Shown in pieces: positions 54,258 through 62,262 of a DNA stretch of 64,000 nucleotides. Source of the stretch: Leeuwenhoekiella polynyae (GTDB taxonomy: Bacteria; Bacteroidota; Bacteroidia; Flavobacteriales; Flavobacteriaceae); NCBI RefSeq assembly GCF_042683665.1, contig NZ_JBHUOO010000003.1. One strand, 5' to 3'. Made by a program: the position numbers and the translations under genes. Within the stretch, counting starts at the first letter, position 1. Each line of letters opens with the position of its first letter. The notes beneath the pieces are model-generated. The model was not told the origin of the DNA. It did not search any database and saw only the letters and a program-made list of their open reading frames with translations.

Positions 54258-54288
54258 CGCCACTTTTAACCTTAAAATCTAGTATAGC

Positions 54289-55326
54289 ATGCAACTGTAC
54301 AACAAATTAAGTGCAAAAGAACGTGCAGCGCTCATTGATGAGGCCGGCGAAGATCGCCTTACGCTTTCGTTCTACCAATATGCAAAAATTGGAAATCCAC
54401 ATCTTTTTAGAAATCACCTTTTTATCGCCTGGGATGAAATGGCCGTTTTAGGTCGTATTTATGTCGCACACGAAGGGATTAACGCCCAGCTCTCTGTGCC
54501 GGCTCAAAACTTTGAGGCTTTTAAAAATTTTCTAGACGGAATTTGCTTTCTTGAAAATGTACGCCTCAATATTGCAATAGAACAGGATGCCAAGTCTTTT
54601 TTAAAGCTGAAAGTTAAAGTGCGTGATAAAATTGTAGCAGATGGTTTGAATGATGAGACTTTTGATGTTACTGATAAAGGGATTCACGTAGATGCAGCTA
54701 CCTTTAATGAACTTATAGAGAGTGATGATGTGGTGCTGGTAGATATGCGCAATCACTATGAGAGCGAGATAGGCCATTTTAAAAATGCGGTAACTCCAGA
54801 TGTTGACACATTTCGCGATAGCTTAGATCTTATTGAAGAAGACCTGCGTAATCATAAGGAAGATAAAAAGCTGGTGATGTATTGCACCGGTGGAATACGT
54901 TGTGAAAAGGCGAGCGCTTATTATAAACACAAAGGGTTTAAACAAGTATATCAGCTTGAGGGCGGAATAATTGAATACGCCCGTCAGGTGGAGCAGTTGA
55001 AACTTGAGAATAAATTTAAAGGAAAAAATTTCGTATTTGATCATCGTCGCGGCGAGCGTATTTCTGAAGATATTATCTCTAATTGTCATCAATGCGGTAA
55101 ACCTTGCGATACGCATGTAAATTGTGAAAACGAAGCCTGCCACTTATTATTTATACAATGTGAAGAGTGTGCAGAGGCCATGAATCATACCTGCTCAGAC
55201 GAGTGTAAAGAAATAATCGCTTTGCCTTATGAAGTGCAAAAAGAATTGAGAAAGGGCATACCCAACAGCAATAAGATTTTTAAAAAGGGTAGGTCTGAGA
55301 AATTAAAGTTTCAACGGAAAGCTTAG
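54289..55326 (+). CDS. trhO: tRNA uridine(34) hydroxylase TrhO (rhodanese-domain)
   Basis: 345 residues, YceA family. It hydroxylates uridine 34 to 5-hydroxyuridine in certain tRNAs. The N-terminal ferredoxin-like domain (about 1-115) is followed by a rhodanese domain whose active loop CTGGIRC has Cys199. A C-terminal Cys-rich segment (about 281-316, CHQCGKPCDTHVNC, HLLFIQCEEC, HTCSDEC) probably binds zinc. Length is normal. Confidence 0.94.
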   Translation: MQLYNKLSAKERAALIDEAGEDRLTLSFYQYAKIGNPHLFRNHLFIAWDEMAVLGRIYVAHEGINAQLSVPAQNFEAFKNFLDGICFLENVRLNIAIEQDAKSFLKLKVKVRDKIVADGLNDETFDVTDKGIHVDAATFNELIESDDVVLVDMRNHYESEIGHFKNAVTPDVDTFRDSLDLIEEDLRNHKEDKKLVMYCTGGIRCEKASAYYKHKGFKQVYQLEGGIIEYARQVEQLKLENKFKGKNFVFDHRRGERISEDIISNCHQCGKPCDTHVNCENEACHLLFIQCEECAEAMNHTCSDECKEIIALPYEVQKELRKGIPNSNKIFKKGRSEKLKFQRKA

Positions 55327-55337
55327 AGTTTATAAAT

Positions 55338-55370
55338 AAAATGCAGCCGGCAATTGTCGGCTGCATTTTT
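55338..55370 (+). terminator. Intrinsic terminator after trhO
   Basis: Stem AAAATGCAGCCG / CGGCTGCATTTT, loop GCAATTGT, followed by T. Confidence 0.92.
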
Positions 55371-55432
55371 AAGTATCTAGTCTCAAGTATAAATTCTGTG
55401 TTGATAAAGCAAAACACCAATTAGATTTACTA

Positions 55433-55440
55433 TATTTTTG
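55433..55440 (+). promoter_or_regulatory. -7 element before ricT (TATTTTTG)
   Basis: TAnnTTTG match. The start codon is 118 bp downstream (55558), which leaves a long leader; no -33 TTG at 19-21 bp. Confidence 0.4.
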
Positions 55441-55557
55441 CATGTCTAAAATGTTATCTTTAGCAGCAATTAAGACGGAAGACTTCCGTTTTCAATATAT
55501 ACCAATAACTAAATCCTGATCATTTTAGATCAGAGATTTACAAACATATAGGATCTC

Positions 55558-56727
55558 ATGGCGTGTGGAAATTGTGGTACGACCGTAAATGGTCAGCCAC
55601 GTGGTTGTCAAAATAATGGTACTTGTGGTACTGACGGATGTAATAAGCTAACAGTCTTTGACTGGCTCTCAAATATGAGTTTGCCAGACGGCCAGGAAGA
55701 ATTTGACTTCGTAGAAGTTCGGTTTAAAAATGGTCGCAAAGAGTATGTGAAAAACATAGATAAACTTCAGATTAATGTGGGAGAAGTGCTTGCTGTACAG
55801 GCGGCTTCTGGTCACGATATAGGTATTGTATCGCTTACTGGTGAATTGGTTCGCATACAGATGAAAAAGAAAAAAGTACCCTACAATACAGACGAATTTT
55901 TAAAAATATACCGAAAAGCTAACCAAAAGGATGTTGAGGTTTGGCAAAACGTAAAAGACAGAGAAGAGGCGATTAAAGTACGCTCGCGTCAGATTGCAAT
56001 ACGTTTAGGCTTGCAGATGAAAATCTCTGATATAGAATTTCAGGGAGATGGCTCTAAAGCAACATTCTTTTACACAGCAGAAGAACGTGTAGATTTTAGA
56101 CAATTGATCAAAGAATTTGCACAAGAATTTAGAACACGTATTGAGATGCGTCAAATAGGCTTCAGACAAGAAGCCGCGCGTCTGGGAGGCATAGGTTCTT
56201 GTGGTCGCGAGTTGTGTTGTTCTACCTGGTTAACAGATTTTAGATCGGTAACTACAAGCGCAGCGCGTTACCAGCAACTTTCTCTAAATCCTCAAAAGTT
56301 AGCCGGTCAGTGCGGTAAGCTTAAATGCTGTTTAAACTATGAGCTAGACGCATATCTGGATGCGCTTAAAGACTTTCCTAAAACAGAACAAAAGCTCAAA
56401 ACTGAAAAAGGGACAGCAGTTTGCCAGAAGATAGATATTTTTCAGGGGCATTTGTGGTACGCTTATGAAGGTGAGTGGATGAACTGGCATAAACTAACTA
56501 CTACACAAGCTAACGAGATTCTAGAAGCAAACAAGAAAAATCAACCGGTTGCCAGCTTAGAAGAATATGCAGTAGAGCTTCTTACAGATTCTAAAGTAGA
56601 GTTTGGTAACGTAGTTGGTCAAGACAGTTTAACGCGTTTTGATAAGCCTAAGACTTCAAAAAAGCATTCAAAGAGCCGAAGAAAAAAAGGTAATTATCGC
56701 AAAAAGGGGCCTAAAAAAGATGCATAG
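55558..56727 (+). CDS. ricT: PSP1/RicT family protein
   Basis: 389 residues, homologue of YaaT/RicT. In Bacillus it joins RicA/RicF in an Fe-S complex that modulates RNase Y and competence. Residues 1-30 are Cys-rich (ACGNCGTT, GCQNNGTCGTDGC), a Bacteroidota feature. The PSP1 domain contains GSCGRELCCSTWL and GQCGKLKCCLNYEL, with the Fe-S-binding cysteines. The C-terminus is very basic (KKHSKSRRKKGNYRKKG). It overlaps gldH by 8 bp. Confidence 0.9.
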   Translation: MACGNCGTTVNGQPRGCQNNGTCGTDGCNKLTVFDWLSNMSLPDGQEEFDFVEVRFKNGRKEYVKNIDKLQINVGEVLAVQAASGHDIGIVSLTGELVRIQMKKKKVPYNTDEFLKIYRKANQKDVEVWQNVKDREEAIKVRSRQIAIRLGLQMKISDIEFQGDGSKATFFYTAEERVDFRQLIKEFAQEFRTRIEMRQIGFRQEAARLGGIGSCGRELCCSTWLTDFRSVTTSAARYQQLSLNPQKLAGQCGKLKCCLNYELDAYLDALKDFPKTEQKLKTEKGTAVCQKIDIFQGHLWYAYEGEWMNWHKLTTTQANEILEANKKNQPVASLEEYAVELLTDSKVEFGNVVGQDSLTRFDKPKTSKKHSKSRRKKGNYRKKGPKKDA

Positions 56728-57202
56728 AGTTTTTGGTGCGATTCTGGGTTTGATCTGTTTCACCTCTTGTGATAAAACAGCTGTCTTTCATGAATTCAAA
56801 TCTTTGCCAGATCATTGGCAAAGTGATTCTGTTGTGGTATTTAAAATTGAAGATTTAGACACTTTAGCACATTATAATGCGTTTATAAGCCTGCGAAATG
56901 ACAACTCGTACGCTTTTAGTAATTTGTTTTTAATCACAGATATGCAGTTTCCTAATGGTAAAACCATTACAGATACCTTAGAGTATGAGATGGCCAGACC
57001 AGACGGCACTTGGCTGGGCAGCGGTTCTGGAGACTTAAAAGAAAGCAAACTTTGGTACAAAGAAAATATACAATTTAACGAAGCAGGCACCTACACCTTT
57101 TCTATAAAACAGGCAATGCGTGGCAATGGAGATGTGAACCCTATTGCAGATTTAGAAGGAATCAGAGATGTGGGCCTACGAATTGAAAAAACAAAAGAAT
57201 AA
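56720..57202 (+). CDS. gldH: Gliding motility lipoprotein GldH
   Basis: 160 residues. The ATG at 56720 sits inside the ricT end and gives a lipoprotein signal peptide with lipobox FTSC (Cys17). The longer open frame beginning upstream is only overlap with ricT. The mature part (AVFHEFKSLPDHWQSDSVVVFKIED, FPNGKTITDTLEYEMARPDGTWLGSGSGDL) matches GldH. It is required for gliding in Flavobacterium johnsoniae. Clustered with ricT and pbp1A, as in other flavobacteria. Confidence 0.88.
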   Translation: MHRVFGAILGLICFTSCDKTAVFHEFKSLPDHWQSDSVVVFKIEDLDTLAHYNAFISLRNDNSYAFSNLFLITDMQFPNGKTITDTLEYEMARPDGTWLGSGSGDLKESKLWYKENIQFNEAGTYTFSIKQAMRGNGDVNPIADLEGIRDVGLRIEKTKE

Positions 57203-57206
57203 TTAA

Positions 57207-59543
57207 ATGGCTCAGAATAAAAAAAAGTCTGCAAAACAGGCAAAATCAACCAATTATCGCCCGTATATTAAGGGTTTTTGGATTTTATTTTTAGGCGGAA
57301 TAGCATCGATAGTTTTAATATTTTTATTGGCTTCTTGGGGAGTTTTTGGTAAACTACCCACATTTGAAGAGCTAGAAAATCCAGAGAGTAATCTCGCAAC
57401 AGAAATACTTTCTTCTGACGGAAAAACGCTGGGAAAATTTTACAATGAGAACCGTACTCCGGTTAAATATGAAGATTTACCTCAAAATCTTATCGATGCC
57501 GTCGTTGCTACCGAAGACAGACGTTTTTATGAGCACTCGGGCATTGATATGCGTGGTACTGCGCGTGCAGTAGCATTTTTAGGTTCAAAAGGTGGAGCGA
57601 GTACCATAACACAACAATTGGCAAAATTGCTTTTTTCTGATACGCCTAGTAGTAAATTTGAGCGTGTTCTTCAAAAAGTAAAAGAATGGATTATTGCAGC
57701 ACGCCTTGAACGACAGTACACCAAGCAAGAGATAATAACCATGTACCTGAACAAGCAGGATTTCTTGTTTCAGGCAGTGGGAATACGTTCTGCTTCTAAA
57801 ATTTATTTTGACAAAGAGCCCATAGAATTACGTCCTGAGGAATCCGCGATCATTGCGGGAATGCTTAAAAACCCGCGTCAGTATAATCCGTACAGAGAGA
57901 TCTCAAAAGACAAATCACTAGAGCGTAGAAACACCGTTTTAGCGTTAATGGCCGAAACCGATAAGATCACCGAAATAGAACGGGATAGTCTTATCGCTAT
58001 GCCTATGAAGATAAATTTTTCTCCAGAAGGTCATGCAGATGGTATCGCAACATATTTTAGAGAATATCTGCGCGCATTTATGTCAGATTGGATCGAACAA
58101 AACCCTAAGGGTGTTGATGCAGATGGTAATGAGGAATATTACAATATTTACCGCGACGGACTCGTAATCACAACTACAGTAGATTCTCGTATGCAACGTT
58201 ATGCAGAAGAAGCAGTAACCGCCCATATGGAAAACCTGCAGCGTGAATTTGACAGACAAAACGAAAGAAACAAAACAGCTCCCTTTAGGGATATTACTGA
58301 AGAAGAAGAAACAAGTATTTTAAATCGTGCAATGCGTAATTCTGATCGCTGGAGAAAAATGACTGCACGTGATATTCCTGTTGAGCAAATCAAAGCTTCT
58401 TTTGATAAAGAGACTGATATGCGTGTTTTTGTTTGGAAAGATGGCGCAAAGGAGATTGATACGGTGATGACACCCAGAGACAGTATCTTATATTATAAGC
58501 GTTTTCTGCGAGCAGGTTTACTCAGTATGACGCCACAAACCGGTGAAGTAAAAGCATGGGTTGGCGGTATCAATTACAAGCACTTTCAGTACGATCACGT
58601 AAAAACCGGAAAGAGACAAGTAGGCTCTACCTTTAAACCGTTTTTGTACGCGACAGCAATAGATCAATTACACCTTTCGCCTTGCGATACCATACCTAAT
58701 ATTCCCTATTGTATTCCGGCAGGAGAGATGGGGGCACAAAAAGACTGGTGTCCAGAAAATTCAAGTGGTGATTATGGTGGTATGGTAACGTTGAAATCTG
58801 CGTTAGCACAATCAATCAATACCGTTTCTGCACGTTTAATGCATCGTGTAGGTCCCAGGCCGGTTATAGACCTTATTGAAAAGTTAGGTGTAGATATTGA
58901 AAATATTCCTGCAGTTCCTTCAATTGCTTTAGGTACGGCAGACTTGAGTTTATTTGAGATGGTTTCGGCCTATTCTGCTTTTGCAAATAAAGGGGTTCAT
59001 GTAGAGCCGCAAATCGTATCAACGATTGTAGATAAAAACGGAACAATTCTATATCAAAGCATTCCACAAGCAAAAGATGTTATTAGCCAAGAATCTGCTT
59101 ACGTAACCGTTAACTTGATGGAAGGAGTAACTCAATATGGTTCTGGTGCACGTTTGCGCTCAGGAGCAATTAACAATAGTGTTTATAAGAATGTAATCAC
59201 CGGTCATCCTTATATGTTTAAAAACCCTATTGCCGGTAAAACCGGTACGACTCAAAATCAGAGTGACGGTTGGTTTATGGGGATGGTTCCCAATCTGGTA
59301 AGCGGCGTTTGGGTAGGTGGTGATGACCGTTCGGTGCATTTCCCTTCTATAACTTACGGGCAGGGAGCGACAATGGCTCTACCAATCTGGGGTGTTTTTA
59401 TGAAAAAATGCTATGCAGATGAAGACCTTAAGATTTCTAAAGAAGATTTTGAGAGACCCGAAAACCTTTCTATTCGTGTAGATTGTTCTGTTCCTGCTGA
59501 AGGAAATCAAGGAGTTGATTTACCAGATGAGTTAGACTTTTAA
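57207..59543 (+). CDS. pbp1A: Penicillin-binding protein 1A (bifunctional)
   Basis: 778 residues. One membrane helix (about 24-45). The transglycosylase domain has the catalytic Glu103 in TEDRRFYEHSGID. The transpeptidase domain has SxxK at 474-477 (GSTFKPFLY), SxN at 536-538 (AQSINTV) and KTG at 678-680 (AGKTGTTQNQSDGWF). It builds and crosslinks peptidoglycan. 4 bp after gldH, so cotranscribed. Confidence 0.96.
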   Translation: MAQNKKKSAKQAKSTNYRPYIKGFWILFLGGIASIVLIFLLASWGVFGKLPTFEELENPESNLATEILSSDGKTLGKFYNENRTPVKYEDLPQNLIDAVVATEDRRFYEHSGIDMRGTARAVAFLGSKGGASTITQQLAKLLFSDTPSSKFERVLQKVKEWIIAARLERQYTKQEIITMYLNKQDFLFQAVGIRSASKIYFDKEPIELRPEESAIIAGMLKNPRQYNPYREISKDKSLERRNTVLALMAETDKITEIERDSLIAMPMKINFSPEGHADGIATYFREYLRAFMSDWIEQNPKGVDADGNEEYYNIYRDGLVITTTVDSRMQRYAEEAVTAHMENLQREFDRQNERNKTAPFRDITEEEETSILNRAMRNSDRWRKMTARDIPVEQIKASFDKETDMRVFVWKDGAKEIDTVMTPRDSILYYKRFLRAGLLSMTPQTGEVKAWVGGINYKHFQYDHVKTGKRQVGSTFKPFLYATAIDQLHLSPCDTIPNIPYCIPAGEMGAQKDWCPENSSGDYGGMVTLKSALAQSINTVSARLMHRVGPRPVIDLIEKLGVDIENIPAVPSIALGTADLSLFEMVSAYSAFANKGVHVEPQIVSTIVDKNGTILYQSIPQAKDVISQESAYVTVNLMEGVTQYGSGARLRSGAINNSVYKNVITGHPYMFKNPIAGKTGTTQNQSDGWFMGMVPNLVSGVWVGGDDRSVHFPSITYGQGATMALPIWGVFMKKCYADEDLKISKEDFERPENLSIRVDCSVPAEGNQGVDLPDELDF

Positions 59544-59661
59544 GAGCTGAGATTTAAGTGTGAAAGTGTAATTTTTCTGAGATTATAGATAGCATAAAAT
59601 ACTGCTAAAAGATTGCTGTTAGAAAACGTATTTTGTAATTTTCTTATTCTAAAATGAGAAA

Positions 59662-60360
59662 ATGATAACAAAAACGGTAGACTCGGTTTCAGAAGCATTG
59701 CAAGGTGTCAAAGACAATATGACGATGATGCTTGGCGGTTTTGGACTGAGCGGTATTCCGGAAAATGCAATCTCGCATTTAGTTAAACTCAACGTTAAAG
59801 GATTGACCTGTATTTCTAACAATGCAGGAGTTGATGATTTTGGACTGGGTTTGTTGCTTCAAAAGAAGCAAATCAAAAAAATGATTTCTTCTTATGTAGG
59901 GGAGAATGCCGAGTTTGAACGCCAAATGTTGAGTGGCGAACTTGATGTTGAGCTGATTCCGCAAGGTACACTCGCTGAGCGTTGCCGTGCTGCGCAAGCT
60001 GGTTTTCCTGCTATCTACACGCCTGCAGGCTACGGTACAGAAATAGCCGAAGGTAAAGAAACCCGTGAGTTTGATGGTAAAATGTATGTCTTAGAACACG
60101 CTTTTAAGGCTGATTTTGCGTTCATTAAAGCTTGGAAAGGCGACACTGCCGGAAATCTCATTTTTAAAGGAACTGCGCGTAATTTTAACCCTATAATGTG
60201 TGGTGCGGCAACTGTAACAGTTGCTGAGGTAGAAGAGTTGCTTCCGGCGGGAGAACTCGATCCTAACCAGATACACATTCCGGGAGTTTTTGTTCAACGT
60301 ATTTTTGAAGGAAAGAATTACGAAAAGCGTATTGAACAACGCACAGTAAGAAAACGATAA
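59662..60360 (+). CDS. scoA: 3-oxoacid CoA-transferase subunit A
   Basis: 232 residues, family I CoA transferase alpha subunit. It carries the GGFGLSGIPENAI CoA-binding loop and LTCISNNAGVDDFGLGLLL. Together with subunit B it moves CoA between succinyl-CoA and acetoacetate or another 3-oxoacid. The stop is separated from subunit B by a peroxiredoxin gene. A 3-codon frame (MRK-stop) ends in its ATG but is probably incidental. Confidence 0.92.
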   Translation: MITKTVDSVSEALQGVKDNMTMMLGGFGLSGIPENAISHLVKLNVKGLTCISNNAGVDDFGLGLLLQKKQIKKMISSYVGENAEFERQMLSGELDVELIPQGTLAERCRAAQAGFPAIYTPAGYGTEIAEGKETREFDGKMYVLEHAFKADFAFIKAWKGDTAGNLIFKGTARNFNPIMCGAATVTVAEVEELLPAGELDPNQIHIPGVFVQRIFEGKNYEKRIEQRTVRKR

Positions 60361-60397
60361 AATTAACTTCCAAATAATTTAAAACTAAATACAACAA

Positions 60398-61036
60398 ATG
60401 GCACATTTAAGATTAGGAGATACAGCACCAGATTTTACAGTAGACACTACTGAAGGAGAAATCAATTTTCACGAATGGCTGGGCGACAGCTGGGGGATTT
60501 TATTCTCGCACCCGGCAGATTATACACCGGTTTGTACAACAGAGTTGGGTACTGTAGCAAACTACCATGGCGAATTCAAAAAGCGTAATGTAAAACCTAT
60601 CGCGTTGAGCGTTGACGGTGTTGCTTCGCATAAAGAGTGGATTAAAGATATTAATGAGACTCAAAATACAACGGTAGATTACCCAATCATCGGAGATGAA
60701 GATCACAAAGTCGCAGAGCTTTACGATATGATTCACCCAAACGCGAGTGAGAAAGCAACGGTACGTTCGGTATTTGTAATCGGGCAGGATAAGAAAATTA
60801 AATTGACATTGACGTATCCGCCTTCGACAGGTCGTAATTTTGATGAAATTTTACGTGTTATTGATTCGCTTCAGCTTACAGCGTATCATAAAGTAGCTAC
60901 ACCGGCGAACTGGAAAGATGGTGAGGATTGTGTGATTTCACCTAGTGTAAGCAACGAACAAATTCCGGAGTTTTTCCCTAAAGGGCATAAAGAGATCAAA
61001 CCTTATTTAAGAATGACTCCACAACCCAATAAATAA
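60398..61036 (+). CDS. Peroxiredoxin, Prx6 (1-Cys) type
   Basis: 212 residues. The peroxidatic Cys46 lies in HPADYTPVCTTELG. The Prx6-type C-terminal extension has a second Cys in GEDCVISPSV. It reduces peroxides with thiol donors. It lies 37 bp after scoA and 1 bp before scoB. Confidence 0.94.
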   Translation: MAHLRLGDTAPDFTVDTTEGEINFHEWLGDSWGILFSHPADYTPVCTTELGTVANYHGEFKKRNVKPIALSVDGVASHKEWIKDINETQNTTVDYPIIGDEDHKVAELYDMIHPNASEKATVRSVFVIGQDKKIKLTLTYPPSTGRNFDEILRVIDSLQLTAYHKVATPANWKDGEDCVISPSVSNEQIPEFFPKGHKEIKPYLRMTPQPNK

Positions 61037-61037
61037 G

Positions 61038-61694
61038 ATGCTAGACAAAAACGGAATCGCTAAGCGGATCGCTCGGGAAGTTAAAGATGGTTTTTATGTC
61101 AATCTTGGTATTGGTATACCTACGCTGGTAGCCAATTATGTAAGAGACGATATAGAAGTCGAATTTCAGAGTGAAAATGGGGTTTTAGGTATGGGGCCTT
61201 TTCCTTTTGAAGGAGAAGAAGATGCTGATATTATTAATGCCGGAAAACAAACCATTACCACGCTTAAAGGAGCTTCGTTTTTTGATTCTGCATTGAGTTT
61301 TGGGATGATTCGGGGACAGCACGTAGACCTCACTATTTTAGGCGCTATGGAAGTTGCCGAGAATGGAGATATTGCAAACTGGAAGATTCCGGGGAAAATG
61401 GTAAAAGGTATGGGCGGAGCAATGGATCTTGTTGCCAGTGCAGAAAATATTATTGTCGCTATGATGCACACCAACCGTGCAGGGCAATCTAAACTTTTAA
61501 AACGCTGTACCTTGCCGCTAACAGGCGTAGGTTGTGTTACCAAAATTGTGACTAACCTCGCAGTTCTTGAGGTAACTGAAAACGGTTTTAAACTTCTGGA
61601 GCGTGCTCCGGGAGTTACCGTAGATGAGATCAAGGCCGCTACAGAAGGGAAACTAGAAATTCCAGATGAAGTCCCTGAAATGATTTTAGCTTGA
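61038..61694 (+). CDS. scoB: 3-oxoacid CoA-transferase subunit B
   Basis: 218 residues. The active-site Glu is in QSENGVLGMGPFP, and GAMEVAENGDIANWKIPGKMVKGMGGAMDLV follows, as expected for the B subunit. It forms the enzyme with scoA. A terminator follows closely. Confidence 0.94.
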   Translation: MLDKNGIAKRIAREVKDGFYVNLGIGIPTLVANYVRDDIEVEFQSENGVLGMGPFPFEGEEDADIINAGKQTITTLKGASFFDSALSFGMIRGQHVDLTILGAMEVAENGDIANWKIPGKMVKGMGGAMDLVASAENIIVAMMHTNRAGQSKLLKRCTLPLTGVGCVTKIVTNLAVLEVTENGFKLLERAPGVTVDEIKAATEGKLEIPDEVPEMILA

Positions 61695-61712
61695 TAGTTT
61701 AAAAGAAAGAAT

Positions 61713-61749
61713 AAAAAAAAGGGAGTCGTTTTAACGGCTCCCTTTTTTT
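61713..61749 (+). terminator. Intrinsic terminator of the scoA-prx-scoB operon
   Basis: Stem AAAAAAAGGGAGTCG / CGGCTCCCTTTTTTT, loop TTTTAA. Confidence 0.92.
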
Positions 61750-61971
61750 ATTGGCGTCGTCAAAGAGTTTAATACCCTAAGTCTTGCCTAGAAATTAAAA
61801 ATTTATTTCTAACGAATGCTTCGTTGGCTTGCCCCGAGGTAGTTTATTCTATAAAGTGATTTTTTAATACGGTAACATACACAGGTTATTCAAATCACCG
61901 ATTAGGAACATCTAAAAAAGGATTAAAAACACTTTTTTTTAACTTTTATTAAAGATTTTGTTGCTTTGAAC

Positions 61972-62001
61972 TTGTAATAATTATAAAATAAGTTATTTTA
62001 G
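61972..62001 (+). promoter_or_regulatory. Candidate promoter of an intergenic RNA
   Basis: TTG at 61972-61974, 19-bp spacer, and TATTTTAG at 61994-62001, one mismatch from TAnnTTTG. Confidence 0.35.
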
Positions 62002-62005
62002 CAAA

Positions 62006-62127
62006 GCCCAAATCAACGATTTACAAGAAACTTTAATTAAGGAGGAGTCCTTAATGTGTTAACTTCAGAATAGGAGTATTTTGATGTTATGATTTGTTAA
62101 AAAGCGCGGGGGGAGCTCCGCGCTTTT
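62006..62127 (+). ncRNA. Candidate small RNA, about 120 nt
   Basis: The predicted start lies just after the candidate promoter. A first hairpin (ATTAAGGA / TCCTTAAT, loop GGAG, 62036-62055) is followed by about 43 nt and a GC-rich terminator hairpin at 62099-62127. No frame of any length is present. Not a known family that I recognise. Confidence 0.35.
62099..62127. terminator. GC-rich intrinsic terminator
   Basis: Stem AAAAGCGCGG / CCGCGCTTTT with a G-rich loop. It has T-runs in both directions, so it could end the candidate RNA or the minus-strand ABC gene, which ends 132 bp away. Confidence 0.8.
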
Positions 62128-62157
62128 AATTTCAGATAACTAGTTGACAAATACGAT

Positions 62158-62262
62158 ATGAATGCTTTTTTTCAACAAACAAAAATTACCCTTAAAGAAC
62201 TTTTAGCGACTGCAAATACTTTTATTTTTTTAGCTAAAAAAGTATTCTTTTTTATGTTTTAA
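62158..62262 (+). CDS. Possible small membrane peptide (34 aa)
   Basis: An ATG at 62158 opens a 34-codon frame, MNAFFQQTKITLKELLATAN followed by TFIFLAKKVFFFMF, ending at TAA 62260-62262. The second half could be a membrane helix. It overlaps the 3' end of the ABC gene by 4 bp. Its DNA also forms a hairpin (AATACTTTT / AAAAAGTATT). Support is weak. Confidence 0.2.
   Translation: MNAFFQQTKITLKELLATANTFIFLAKKVFFFMF

Larger units (their letters stand above)
53659..54288. other. 630-bp intergenic region between recA and trhO
   Basis: Divergent region. It holds the recA upstream sequence, an AT-rich stretch with a short open frame 53727-53930 (67 codons, TTG start, Lys/Asn/Ser-rich, doubtful), an orphan terminator at 54152-54188 and the trhO promoter. 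No tRNA or known RNA motif recognised. The frame might be the remnant of a small exported protein (hydrophobic start ending CFSAQ). Confidence 0.5.

Noticed and set aside
56639..56719. Upstream extension of gldH
   Set aside because: It lies within the ricT coding region in another frame, and the lipoprotein signal peptide begins at 56720.
59654..59665. Three-codon frame (MRK-stop) overlapping the scoA start
   Set aside because: Too short to be supported; may be incidental, though ATG-to-ATG overlap was noted.
61166..61633. 155-codon frame antisense to scoB
   Set aside because: The sense frame has clear CoA-transferase motifs; the antisense is Ser/Ile/Phe-rich and has no motif or context.
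62210..62255. AT-rich hairpin as terminator for an unknown plus-strand transcript
   Set aside because: The stem is weak (A/T only) and coincides with the possible 34-codon frame and the ABC gene end, so a terminator was not called.
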